This document shows, piece after piece, positions 24,565 through 31,893 of a DNA stretch of 64,000 nucleotides (positions are counted from its first letter, which is position 1; every line of letters begins with the position of its first letter). The position numbers and the translations under genes are program-made. Origin of the DNA: Nocardioides daejeonensis. Lineage in GTDB: Bacteria; Actinomycetota; Actinomycetes; Propionibacteriales; Nocardioidaceae. The notes under the pieces were generated by a model. The model searched no databases, was not told the DNA's origin, and worked only from the letters and a program-made list of their open reading frames with translations. The stretch is from NCBI RefSeq assembly GCF_003194585.1, contig NZ_QHKZ01000011.1, forward strand, positions 1 through 64,000, given 5' to 3'.

Positions 24565-25086
24565 TCAGGCCTGGGGGGTGGAGGTGACGGAGTCCGGTCG
24601 TGCCTCGCCGCGACCCCCGGCGTGGGCCAGGGCATGGCCGTCCGGCGTGCCGTCGAGCAGCCGTGAGGTACGTCGGGTGGTCTGCCAGCCGTCGGGCGTG
24701 CGGGTGAGCTCCCAGTGGTGGATGCCCGCTCGGGCGGGGACGAAGCGTTCCTTGTGATGCACCATCAGCACCGACTCGCAGACGGCGACGGCGGTGTCGC
24801 CGCGCACGGTGACGGCGGCCGGGCCGAGGAAGTGCGCGGTGCCCTTGTGGATCAGGCCCTGGTGAGACTCGCCGTTCACCATCGCGACGATGTCGGCGCG
24901 CGATCCCATGTAGAGTTCGTCGACGTCGTAGATGCCGTCCTCGGTCCAGAGCGCCCCGACCTCCGCGGCGCTGCCGGAGTCGACGAGCGGACCGTAGGAC
25001 GCGATCAGCCGGATGATGGCGAGCTCGTCCTCGACGCGCTGCAGGCGGTCGGTGAGCTCGGTGAGCCGGGCCTCGATGTCGGACAC
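24565..25086 (-). CDS. SnoaL-like (NTF2-fold) protein with N-terminal coiled coil
   Basis: A 173-residue protein with a GTG start directly after the stop of the LLM oxidoreductase gene. Residues 1-25 form a short coiled-coil-like helix (IEARLTELTDRLQRVEDELA), followed by a SnoaL_4 domain: RLIASYGPLVDSG, LWTEDGIYDV and AGIHHWELTRTPDGW. Homologous domains occur in aromatic or steroid degradation gene sets, where some are hydratase or isomerase subunits. No specific function can be named. Confidence 0.78.
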   Translation of the reverse strand: MSDIEARLTELTDRLQRVEDELAIIRLIASYGPLVDSGSAAEVGALWTEDGIYDVDELYMGSRADIVAMVNGESHQGLIHKGTAHFLGPAAVTVRGDTAVAVCESVLMVHHKERFVPARAGIHHWELTRTPDGWQTTRRTSRLLDGTPDGHALAHAGGRGEARPDSVTSTPQA

Positions 25087-25941
25087 TCAGATCTCCTTCG
25101 CGATCGCGGCGAGCGCCTCGAGCTGCTCGACGTAGTGGGCGGCAGACGCAGCCTGGAGGTGCACGTTGGCGATGGTGGCGCCGGCGTCGCGGGTGCGTGC
25201 CAGTGCCGCGCGAGCCTGCTCGGGGTCGGCGCCCGGGTCCAGCGGGCGGCCGGCGCCCAGGACCAGCTCGAAGCCGTCGGGAACCTCGACGCCGTCGAGC
25301 ATCTCGCGGAGCTTGTCGTGGGCGAGCCCGAACGGCACCCAGCCGTCGCCGTACTTGAGCGCACGCCGGAGGCTGACCGGGGTGTGGCCGCCGAGCCAGA
25401 GCGGCAGGCGCTCCTGGACGGCGTGCGGCTCGACGACCAGGTCGTCGTAGTCGAAGAAGGGACCGTGGTGGCTCACCTCGCGCTTGCCGAGGGAACCGCG
25501 CAGCGCGTCGAGCGCGTCGTCGGCGACCTTGCCGCGCTTGGCGAACTCGGCGCCGAGAAGGTTGAACTCCTGCTCGAGCGACCCGACGCCGAGGCCGAGG
25601 ATGACGCGGCCACCGGAGACCATGTCGAGGGTGCCGTAGCGCTTGGCGATCTCCAGGGGGTGGTGGTAGCCGATCACCAGGATCTGGGTGGCGAGCCGGA
25701 TCCGCTCCGTGCGGGCGGCGACCCACGAGAGGGTGACCAGCGGGTCCCAGTAGGTGCCGCCGCGCTGCTGGGCGATCTCGGCGGGCACAGCGACATGCTC
25801 GGAGCAGGTCAGGTGGTCGTATCCCAGGCGGTCGGCGGCCTCGGCGATGGCGGTGAACTCCGTGATCCCGGCAGTGGGCTCCCAGGGAGAGAACTGGCCC
25901 GGGAAGGCGGTGACCAGCGGGCTGTTGAGGCCCAGGCGCAT
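25087..25941 (-). CDS. Luciferase-like (LLM class, probably F420-dependent) oxidoreductase
   Basis: A 284-residue TIM-barrel flavin/F420 enzyme. ATG 25941 follows GGAGCCACC; the frame is open further upstream but without family similarity. Typical segments are AADRLGYDHLTCSEHV, WVAARTERIRLATQILVIGY, HHPLEIAKRYGTLDMVSGGR and LGLGVGSLEQEF; the sequence resembles the TIGR03619-type F420 subfamily. Substrate unknown. It opens a leftward operon (LLM, SnoaL, SDR, SnoaL) divergent from the IclR regulator, with palindromic operators between them. Confidence 0.88.
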   Translation of the reverse strand: MRLGLNSPLVTAFPGQFSPWEPTAGITEFTAIAEAADRLGYDHLTCSEHVAVPAEIAQQRGGTYWDPLVTLSWVAARTERIRLATQILVIGYHHPLEIAKRYGTLDMVSGGRVILGLGVGSLEQEFNLLGAEFAKRGKVADDALDALRGSLGKREVSHHGPFFDYDDLVVEPHAVQERLPLWLGGHTPVSLRRALKYGDGWVPFGLAHDKLREMLDGVEVPDGFELVLGAGRPLDPGADPEQARAALARTRDAGATIANVHLQAASAAHYVEQLEALAAIAKEI

Positions 25942-26063
25942 GGTGGCTCCTCGTGTCGACTCGATGCCGCCATCAAAGAGGCCCGGGACGAGCCATGTCC
26001 GGAGGATCCCGATGACTGGAATCCCGCTCACCGCACGAGGTCCGGACCCGGTGTCCGACGACC

Positions 26064-26081
26064 ACTGAAATGATTTTCAGT
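26064..26081. promoter_or_regulatory. Palindromic operator candidate
   Basis: ACTGAAA-TGAT-TTTCAGT, a perfect 7-bp inverted repeat with a 4-base spacer, in the gap between the LLM oxidoreductase and IclR genes. A second palindrome lies at 26125-26140. The likely binder is the adjacent IclR-family protein; inference. Confidence 0.55.
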
Positions 26082-26124
26082 TCTGGCTTCCCTTTCCAGG
26101 TGACGCGGGTTACAGTCCTTCCTA

Positions 26125-26140
26125 GAATTGATTTCAATTC
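26125..26140. promoter_or_regulatory. Palindromic operator candidate next to the IclR start
   Basis: GAATTGATTTCAATTC, symmetrical except for its two central bases. It lies 19 bases upstream of the IclR ATG, a position suited to autorepression. Its core resembles the palindrome at 26064-26081 (both carry TGAtTT). Confidence 0.55.
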
Positions 26141-26159
26141 CTGGTACTGGGAGGTCATC

Positions 26160-26981
26160 ATGACGATCGCGATGCAGCCTGAGGCGGACGCCACGACGGA
26201 GACTGCGCGCCGCGAGCTGCCGCCCTCGATGGTCGAGCGGATGACGCTGATCCTCGACACCTTCCCGGGCCGCGAGAGCCGGCACACGCTGGAGGAGATC
26301 GCACGGATGACGCATCTCCCGCGCTCCACCGCGCACCGGATCCTCGACCAGCTGGTCCGCCTGGAATGGCTCGAGCACACCTCGTTCGGCTACAGCCTCG
26401 GTCGTCGTTCCCTCGGTCTCGGTGGTGGCGCCGACGACCACAGTGAGCTGCGGGCGGCCGCGGCGCCGCACCTGCACGAGATCCTGCTGCGTACGGGCGC
26501 CGTGGTGCACCTGGCCGTGCTCGACGGCAGTCAGGTGCGCTATCTCGACAAGATGGGCGGCCGGTTCGCCAGCGTCGTACCGTCGCGGGTCGGGGGATGG
26601 GCGCCGGCTCACTGCACCGCGCTGGGCAAGGCGATGCTCGCCTGGATCGAGCCGGAGGAGGTCGACCTCCTGGTCGGCGACGAGCTCAGTGCCCGGACCC
26701 CGAGCACCATCGCCGAGCTCGACAGCTTCCACCACGAGCTCGGCCGGATCCGCTCCCGCCACGGCCTGGCCCTCGAGGTCGGCGAGTGCTTCGAGAACAT
26801 CGCCTGTGCCGCCGCGGCCGTCCGTGGCCCTCGCGGCCCGGTCGCTGCGCTCTCGGTGGTCGGTGAGGCGGGCATGCCGGTCGAGCGGGTCGCCCCGCTC
26901 GTCGTCAACGCCGCCCGCCTGATCGGCCAGGACCTCTTCGGCGACCTTCCCGCCGGCCGCCGCCTCGCCTCGGTGCGCTGA
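26160..26981 (+). CDS. IclR-family transcriptional regulator
   Basis: A 273-residue regulator; ATG 26160 is preceded by GGGAGGTC and is preferred to an upstream in-frame ATG inside the operator region. The N-terminal winged helix is at about residues 20-80 (ERMTLILDTF, TLEEIARMTHLPRSTAHRIL, LVRLEWLEHT), then the IclR effector domain with APAHCTALGKAMLAW and the C-terminal ECFENIACAAAAVRGP, where IclR proteins carry an ECxxGxxCxAAP-like segment. It is divergent from the LLM operon and upstream of the ring-cleavage genes, so it is the likely local regulator. Confidence 0.92.
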   Translation: MTIAMQPEADATTETARRELPPSMVERMTLILDTFPGRESRHTLEEIARMTHLPRSTAHRILDQLVRLEWLEHTSFGYSLGRRSLGLGGGADDHSELRAAAAPHLHEILLRTGAVVHLAVLDGSQVRYLDKMGGRFASVVPSRVGGWAPAHCTALGKAMLAWIEPEEVDLLVGDELSARTPSTIAELDSFHHELGRIRSRHGLALEVGECFENIACAAAAVRGPRGPVAALSVVGEAGMPVERVAPLVVNAARLIGQDLFGDLPAGRRLASVR

Positions 26982-27048
26982 CCCCTCCTCGTGGGGAGCG
27001 GCCGCGTTCGAGGGCGAGCCGCTGGCTGGGATTCGCCGACGCCGCGGC

Positions 27049-27066
27049 CAGAACGTGTTCTAGATT
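27049..27066 (+). promoter_or_regulatory. KstR-like operator overlapping a leaderless promoter
   Basis: CAGAACGTGTTCTA at 27049-27062 matches the published KstR consensus TNNAACNNGTTNNA at every fixed base except the first (C for T). It overlaps a -10-like TAGATT at 27061-27066, and the GTG start at 27073 is only 6 bases further on, so transcription would start at or beside the start codon (leaderless). KstR controls cholesterol catabolism in mycobacteria and rhodococci; no KstR gene is in this window. Confidence 0.5.
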
Positions 27067-27072
27067 GACTCC

Positions 27073-27933
27073 GTGCTGACGCCTGAAGAGACCCTGCGTG
27101 AACTGACCACCCCCAGCGGGGTGCTGCGCTACCACGAGGCCGGCCCGGCCGATGCGCCGCCGCTGCTGCTCCTGCACGGCTCCGGTCCCGGTGTGACCGG
27201 GTGGCGGAACTTCGCCGGCAACCTGCCCTTCTTTGCCGAGCACTTCCACTGCTACATCCTGGAGTTCCCGGGCTTCGGGGTCAGCGATCCCAGCGACAAG
27301 CACCCGATGGCGGCTGCGATGCCGGCCGTCGGGGAGTTCCTGGACGGTCTCGGTCTCGACCAGGTCGACATCATCGGCAACTCGATGGGCGGCATCGTCG
27401 GCGCCCGCTTCGCCATCGAGAACCCCGAGCGGGTACGCCGCCTGGTCACGGTCGGAGGGATCGGCAAGAACCTGCTCAGCCCCGGTCCGGGTGAGGGCCT
27501 GCAGCTGCTGATGGACTTCACCGACGACCCGACCCGCGAGCGGCTGGTGCAGTGGCTGAACTCGATGGTCTACGACCGCGGCATGGTCACTGACGAGCTG
27601 ATCGAAGCGCGCTGGGAGCAGGCCACCGAGCCCGCCACTCTCAAGTCGGCCCGGATGATGTACTCACGTGCGGCGATGGAAGCGATGGAGAAGTTCCAGG
27701 CCGCCTCTCCGGAGCCGCCGTACTGGGCGCAGTTCCACCGCCTCAAGGCGCGCACCCTCATCACCTGGGGACGTGACGACCGGGTCAGCCCTGTCGACAT
27801 GATGCTGCTCCCGATGCGCACCATCCCCGACGTCGAGGTGCACGTGTTCCCCAACTGCGGTCACTGGGTGATGATCGAGGCCAAGGCCGCCTGGGAGGCC
27901 GCCGTCCTCGCCTTCCTCCGTCGCGAGGACTGA
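27073..27933 (+). CDS. Alpha/beta hydrolase, HsaD/MhpC-like meta-cleavage product hydrolase
   Basis: A 286-residue C-C bond hydrolase candidate. GTG 27073 begins the protein. Residues: oxyanion segment LLHGSGPGVTGWRNF (34-48), nucleophile Ser104 in GNSMGG, Asp235/236 in WGRDDRVSP and His264 in NCGHW. The HGSGPG...W N/R motif is typical of MhpC, BphD and HsaD, which hydrolyse the ring-opened product of extradiol cleavage. The neighbours encode HsaA-, HsaC- and KstD-like proteins, so an HsaD-like role is reasonable. A KstR-like site lies at its promoter, and a 62-bp palindrome lies 12 bases after the stop. Confidence 0.88.
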   Translation: MLTPEETLRELTTPSGVLRYHEAGPADAPPLLLLHGSGPGVTGWRNFAGNLPFFAEHFHCYILEFPGFGVSDPSDKHPMAAAMPAVGEFLDGLGLDQVDIIGNSMGGIVGARFAIENPERVRRLVTVGGIGKNLLSPGPGEGLQLLMDFTDDPTRERLVQWLNSMVYDRGMVTDELIEARWEQATEPATLKSARMMYSRAAMEAMEKFQAASPEPPYWAQFHRLKARTLITWGRDDRVSPVDMMLLPMRTIPDVEVHVFPNCGHWVMIEAKAAWEAAVLAFLRRED

Positions 27934-27944
27934 CCACCTGCTCC

Positions 27945-28008
27945 CGATCGTCCCTAACAGATTCGTGGCCGAGGCCGACTTTGGCCACGAATCTGTTAGG
28001 GACGATCG
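27945..28008. repeat. 62-bp palindromic intergenic element, copy 1
   Basis: A perfect 26-bp inverted repeat (27945-27970 with 27983-28008) around a 12-base loop; each arm contains GATCGTCCCTAACAGATTCG. It begins just after the hydrolase stop. A second copy with the same arms is at 60507-60568. A very stable RNA hairpin is expected, so termination or 3'-end protection is a plausible role. Confidence 0.85.
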
Positions 28009-28173
28009 CCATTTTCCCGATGATCGGGAGAGGGGTGGCGGCGTACCGCGGGCGGCTGGGAATGTGTGTTCGCTCGTACCCGAGCGCCTCGGGAGCCGGG
28101 CGGTAGGCGTGCCACGAGACGTGGCCTCCCGCTCCCCGACACCGTGATCCACGCAGCCGGAAGGAACCCGACG

Positions 28174-29358
28174 ATGGCCAATCCCGTCCTCGACCTGGTC
28201 GAAGAGCGCGCCGACGAGATCGCCTCGCTCGGGCCCGACAACGAGAAGGCCGGCAAGCTGACCGACCGCGCGGCGGAGCTGCTGCGCGAGACCGGCGTCA
28301 TCAAGATGTTCCAGCCGAAGAAGTACGGCGGCGCGGAGGCGCACCCCGCCGAGTTCGCCGAGGCCGTCATGCGGATCGCCTCGCTGGACGGCTCCACCGG
28401 CTGGGTGGCGGGCATCGTCGGCGTGCACCCGTGGGAGATGGCCATGTGCGACCCGGCCACCCAGGAGGCCATCTGGGGCGAGGACAACGACACCTGGATC
28501 GCCTCCCCCTACGCGCCCCTCGGCATCATCAAGCCGGTCGACGGGGGCTTCCTCTTCAACGGCCGCTGGTCCTTCTCCTCGGGCACCGACCACTGCGACT
28601 GGATCTTCCTCGGTGCGATGCTCGGCGACGCGGACGGCAAGATGCAGATGCCGCCGCAGAGCTACCACGTGATCCTGCCGCGCAGCGACTACACGATCGT
28701 CGAGGACTCCTGGGACGTCGTCGGCCTGCGTGGCACCGGCTCCAAGGACATCATCGTCAAGGACGCCTTCATCCCGACCGAGCGGGCGATCCCGTTCAGC
28801 AAGTTCATGGACGGCTCGCAGCCGCGCGAGGCCGGCCTGACCAGTGCGACCTACCACGTACCCTTCACCACCGCCTTCCCGATGGGGATCACCTCCGCGG
28901 TGATCGGCATCGCCGAGGGCGCCCTTGCCTCCGTGATGGCCTACCAGAAGACCCGGGTCCAGATCACCGGGACCGCGGTGAAGGACGATCCCTACGTCCT
29001 CTACGCGATCAGCGCGGCCGCGGAGGAGATCAAGGCGTCGCGGGTCGCGATGCTCGAGAACATCAACCGCTTCTACGACATGGCTGAGCGCGGCGTCGAG
29101 GTCACCCTCGCCGACCGGGCAGCGTCGCGGCGTACCCAGGTGGCCGCGGCGTGGCGCGCGGTGCGCGCCATGGACGAGGTCGTTGCGCGTTCGGGCGGCA
29201 ACGGCCTGCGGATGGACAACCCGATCCAGCGGTTCTGGCGCGACGGGCACATGGGTCTGGCCCACGCGATCCACGTGCCCGGGTCGGTCTTCCACGCCAC
29301 CGCGCTCACCGAGCTCGACGTCACGCCGCCTCCCGGCCCGATGCTTGCGATGATCTGA
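28174..29358 (+). CDS. HsaA-like flavin-dependent monooxygenase (acyl-CoA dehydrogenase fold)
   Basis: A 394-residue protein; ATG 28174 follows GGAAGGA. It has the group D monooxygenase (acyl-CoA dehydrogenase-like) pattern of HsaA/HpaB-type oxygenases rather than true dehydrogenases: GSTGWVAGIVGVHPWEMA, SGTDHCDWIFLGA, DVVGLRGTGSKDIIVKD and PIQRFWRDGHMG. HsaA hydroxylates the phenolic ring of the 9,10-seco-steroid intermediate, using FMNH2 from a separate reductase (HsaB). No reductase gene is seen here, so it would have to be encoded elsewhere. It is followed by the dioxygenase gene after 20 bases. Confidence 0.85.
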   Translation: MANPVLDLVEERADEIASLGPDNEKAGKLTDRAAELLRETGVIKMFQPKKYGGAEAHPAEFAEAVMRIASLDGSTGWVAGIVGVHPWEMAMCDPATQEAIWGEDNDTWIASPYAPLGIIKPVDGGFLFNGRWSFSSGTDHCDWIFLGAMLGDADGKMQMPPQSYHVILPRSDYTIVEDSWDVVGLRGTGSKDIIVKDAFIPTERAIPFSKFMDGSQPREAGLTSATYHVPFTTAFPMGITSAVIGIAEGALASVMAYQKTRVQITGTAVKDDPYVLYAISAAAEEIKASRVAMLENINRFYDMAERGVEVTLADRAASRRTQVAAAWRAVRAMDEVVARSGGNGLRMDNPIQRFWRDGHMGLAHAIHVPGSVFHATALTELDVTPPPGPMLAMI

Positions 29359-29378
29359 GGCGCCGGAAGGCTGGGCAG

Positions 29379-30368
29379 ATGGGACACATACGCGGACTGG
29401 GCTACCTCCGGGTCCAGAGCCGAGACATCGATCGGTGGCGCGAGCTCGCCGTCGGTGCGCTCGGGATGCAGGAGGTGCCCGGTGCCGTCGCGGGCGCCCT
29501 GCACCTGCGGATGGACGAGCGAGCCAGCCGGCTCGTCGTCGTACCGGGGGAGACCGACGCGCTGCTGGCCGTCGGCTGGGAGGTGCGCGACCAGTTCGCC
29601 CTGGCGGCGGTCGGGCGTGCGTTGAACGCAGCCGGTACGCCGGTGCGGGAGCTCGACCTGGTCGAGTGCGCCCAGCGCCGGATCGAGGCCGGCATCCGGT
29701 TCGCGGACCCGTCGGGCTCCCCGATCGAGGTCTTCTTCAGTCCGGTGCTCGACCACAGCCCGGTGCGTACCGGCCACGCCCAGCGGTTCGCCACGGGCGA
29801 GCTCGGGATGGGACACGTGGTGCTGCCGACCGCGCATGTCGAGGAGCTGGTCTCCTTCTACACCGAGGTGCTCGGTTTCCTGCCCCGTGGCGCGATCAGC
29901 CTGGGTACCGCGTTCGGCCCACCGCGACGCGGTCGCTCCGCGCCCCAGGCCGCCGCCGACGAGGCGCTCGCCGACGAGACGCTGCTCGAGCGACCGGAGC
30001 GGATCCGCTTCCTGGGCGTCAACGCCCGGCATCACAGCCTGGCTCTCTGCCCGGCGTCGATCGAGCGAGTGCCCGGCATTCTCGCGCTCGGCATCGAGGT
30101 GGACTCGCTCGACGCGGTTGGCATGGCGCTGGACGCGGTGGAGGCTGCCGACTTCTCGCTCTCCTCGACCCTCGGTCGGCACACCAACGACCGGATGGTC
30201 TCGTTCTACGTCCGGGTGCCGGGCGGGTGGGACATCCAGTACGGCACCGACAGCGTCCGGGTGGACGAGCGCTCCTACACCTCGGAGGAGATCACCCGGC
30301 CCAGCTACTGGGGCCACTCCTGGCGCGGGGGCGACACCCTCGGCGCCCCTCGTACGCCGTCCCCTTGA
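29379..30368 (+). CDS. HsaC/BphC-like extradiol dioxygenase, iron-ligand Glu replaced by Gln
   Basis: A 329-residue type I extradiol dioxygenase with two VOC domains. ATG 29379. In the active C-terminal domain the metal His are expected at His146 (GMGHVV) and His218/219 (NARHHSLAL), and the conserved His268 (GRHTNDRM) and Tyr277 (SFYVR) are present. The third ligand is normally Glu in the segment D/E-I/V-E-Y/F-G; here the codon is CAG and the segment reads GGWDIQYG, giving Gln287. There is also an extra hydrophilic stretch at about 182-205. HsaC-like enzymes cleave catechol rings of steroid intermediates. With the carboxylate gone, catalysis may be altered or lost; the fold assignment is secure. 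Confidence 0.85.
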   Translation: MGHIRGLGYLRVQSRDIDRWRELAVGALGMQEVPGAVAGALHLRMDERASRLVVVPGETDALLAVGWEVRDQFALAAVGRALNAAGTPVRELDLVECAQRRIEAGIRFADPSGSPIEVFFSPVLDHSPVRTGHAQRFATGELGMGHVVLPTAHVEELVSFYTEVLGFLPRGAISLGTAFGPPRRGRSAPQAAADEALADETLLERPERIRFLGVNARHHSLALCPASIERVPGILALGIEVDSLDAVGMALDAVEAADFSLSSTLGRHTNDRMVSFYVRVPGGWDIQYGTDSVRVDERSYTSEEITRPSYWGHSWRGGDTLGAPRTPSP

Positions 30369-30396
30369 GTCGCCACCACTACGTCCGGGAGCCTGC

Positions 30397-31842
30397 ATGA
30401 CCACCCCCGTCCCCCTCTCCGAGATCCACGACGTCGACCACGAGGTCGACGTGCTGGTCGTCGGCTACGGCTGCGCCGGAGCCGCGGCCGCGATGGAGGC
30501 GCGTCGGGCCGGCGCCTCGGTCATCGTGCTGGAGCGGGCCAGCGGCCCCGGCGGCTCCTCGGCCCAGTCCGGCGGCGAGCTCTATCTCGGAGGCGGCACG
30601 GCAGTGCAGCGAGCGTGCGGCTTCGACGACGACGCCAACAACATGTACTCCTACCTCGAGGCGGCGCTCGGCCCGCATGTCGACGCCGAAAAGTTGCGGC
30701 TCTACTGCGACGGGTCGGTCGAGCACTTCGAGTGGTTCCGCGCTTGCGGGGTCGCCTTCAACGAGTCCCTGTACGACGCGCCCACCTGGATGCCACCCAG
30801 CAAGGACGGGCTGATGTGGCTGGGGGAGAACGCCTGGCCCTACAACGAGCTGGCTCGTGCCGTGCCGCGCGGGCACCGGCCTGCCACGGAGTCGTGGGCC
30901 GGGCACGCGGTGATGGCGGCGCTCACCGCCACCTGCGACGCACTCGGCGTCGAGACCCACACGGACACCAAGGCCCAGGCGCTCGTCGTGGACGGCGACC
31001 GGGTGGTCGGGGTGGTCGCACGCCGCTTCGGCGAGACGGTCGCCTACCGGGCGCGCTCGGTGGTGCTGACGACAGGTGGCTTTGTCGACAATGAGGAGAT
31101 GCTGGCCGCGCACGCCCCAGTGCTGCTCGGGCACGGCAAGGTCTCCGACGGCTACGACGACGGCTCCGGGATCGAGATGGCAGCAGCACTCGGGGCCGCC
31201 ACGCGACGGATGGGCTTCGTGGAGGCTGCCTACACCGCGGTGCCGGCGATGGTCTGCCGCGGCATGCTGGTCAACGCGCACGGCAGCAGGTTCATCAACG
31301 AGGACGTCTATCCCGGCCTCTTCTCTCACGCGGCGCTGCACCAGCCAGGGCCATGCTGGGTGATCCTCGACGAGCAGGGCCTCGAGGAGGTGCCGAGCGC
31401 CGACGCCTGGGGAGTGCGGCCCACCTACGCTGCCGAGACCCTGGCCGAGCTCGAGGCCGAGCTGGGGATGCCAGAGGGTGCGCTCCAAGACACGGTGGCG
31501 GCGTACAACCGTGAAGCGGAGGCGGGTGCCGACCCGCTCTTCCACAAGGACGCCAGGTGGATCCGCAAGCTCGAAGGCCCGTGGGCCGCGATCGACCCCC
31601 GGCTCGGCTTCGTGCCGGACGGATCGAAGTCGACCGGTTTCAGCGGCTTCACGCTCGGCGGCCTGAGCACCGACGTCGACGGCCGGGTACGCCGGGTCGG
31701 CGGCGGCTTCGTGCCCGGCCTGTACGCCGCGGGCCGGGCTTCGTCGGGCATGCACGGAGAGGGCTACATCTCCGGCACCTCACTGGGGGACGGCACCTTC
31801 TTCGGCCGCCGGGCCGGCACTCACGCGGCGACGGTGCACTGA
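30397..31842 (+). CDS. KstD-like FAD-binding steroid dehydrogenase/fumarate reductase family protein
   Basis: A 481-residue flavoprotein; ATG 30397. The FAD motif VVGYGCAGAAAAMEARRAGA lies near residues 23-42, followed by PGGSSAQSGGELYLGGG, LTTGGFVDNEEML, GMLVNAHGSRFINED and a C-terminal GLYAAGRASSGMHGEGYISG. This is the 3-ketosteroid delta-1-dehydrogenase/flavocytochrome c group, which introduces or reduces C=C bonds next to a carbonyl. The neighbouring HsaA-, HsaC- and HsaD-like genes favour a steroid-type substrate. Exact substrate not determinable. Confidence 0.85.
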   Translation: MTTPVPLSEIHDVDHEVDVLVVGYGCAGAAAAMEARRAGASVIVLERASGPGGSSAQSGGELYLGGGTAVQRACGFDDDANNMYSYLEAALGPHVDAEKLRLYCDGSVEHFEWFRACGVAFNESLYDAPTWMPPSKDGLMWLGENAWPYNELARAVPRGHRPATESWAGHAVMAALTATCDALGVETHTDTKAQALVVDGDRVVGVVARRFGETVAYRARSVVLTTGGFVDNEEMLAAHAPVLLGHGKVSDGYDDGSGIEMAAALGAATRRMGFVEAAYTAVPAMVCRGMLVNAHGSRFINEDVYPGLFSHAALHQPGPCWVILDEQGLEEVPSADAWGVRPTYAAETLAELEAELGMPEGALQDTVAAYNREAEAGADPLFHKDARWIRKLEGPWAAIDPRLGFVPDGSKSTGFSGFTLGGLSTDVDGRVRRVGGGFVPGLYAAGRASSGMHGEGYISGTSLGDGTFFGRRAGTHAATVH

Positions 31843-31893
31843 TCGGTCCCGTCCTCGGGGCTTAGGGACGAACAACCGGCGGAGGAGAACCAC

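Noticed and set aside
28174..29358. Annotation as an ordinary acyl-CoA dehydrogenase
   Set aside because: It lacks the FEGT catalytic Glu segment seen in the enzyme at 10172-11344 and carries the SGTDHCDW and RFWRDGHMG segments of HsaA-type monooxygenases.
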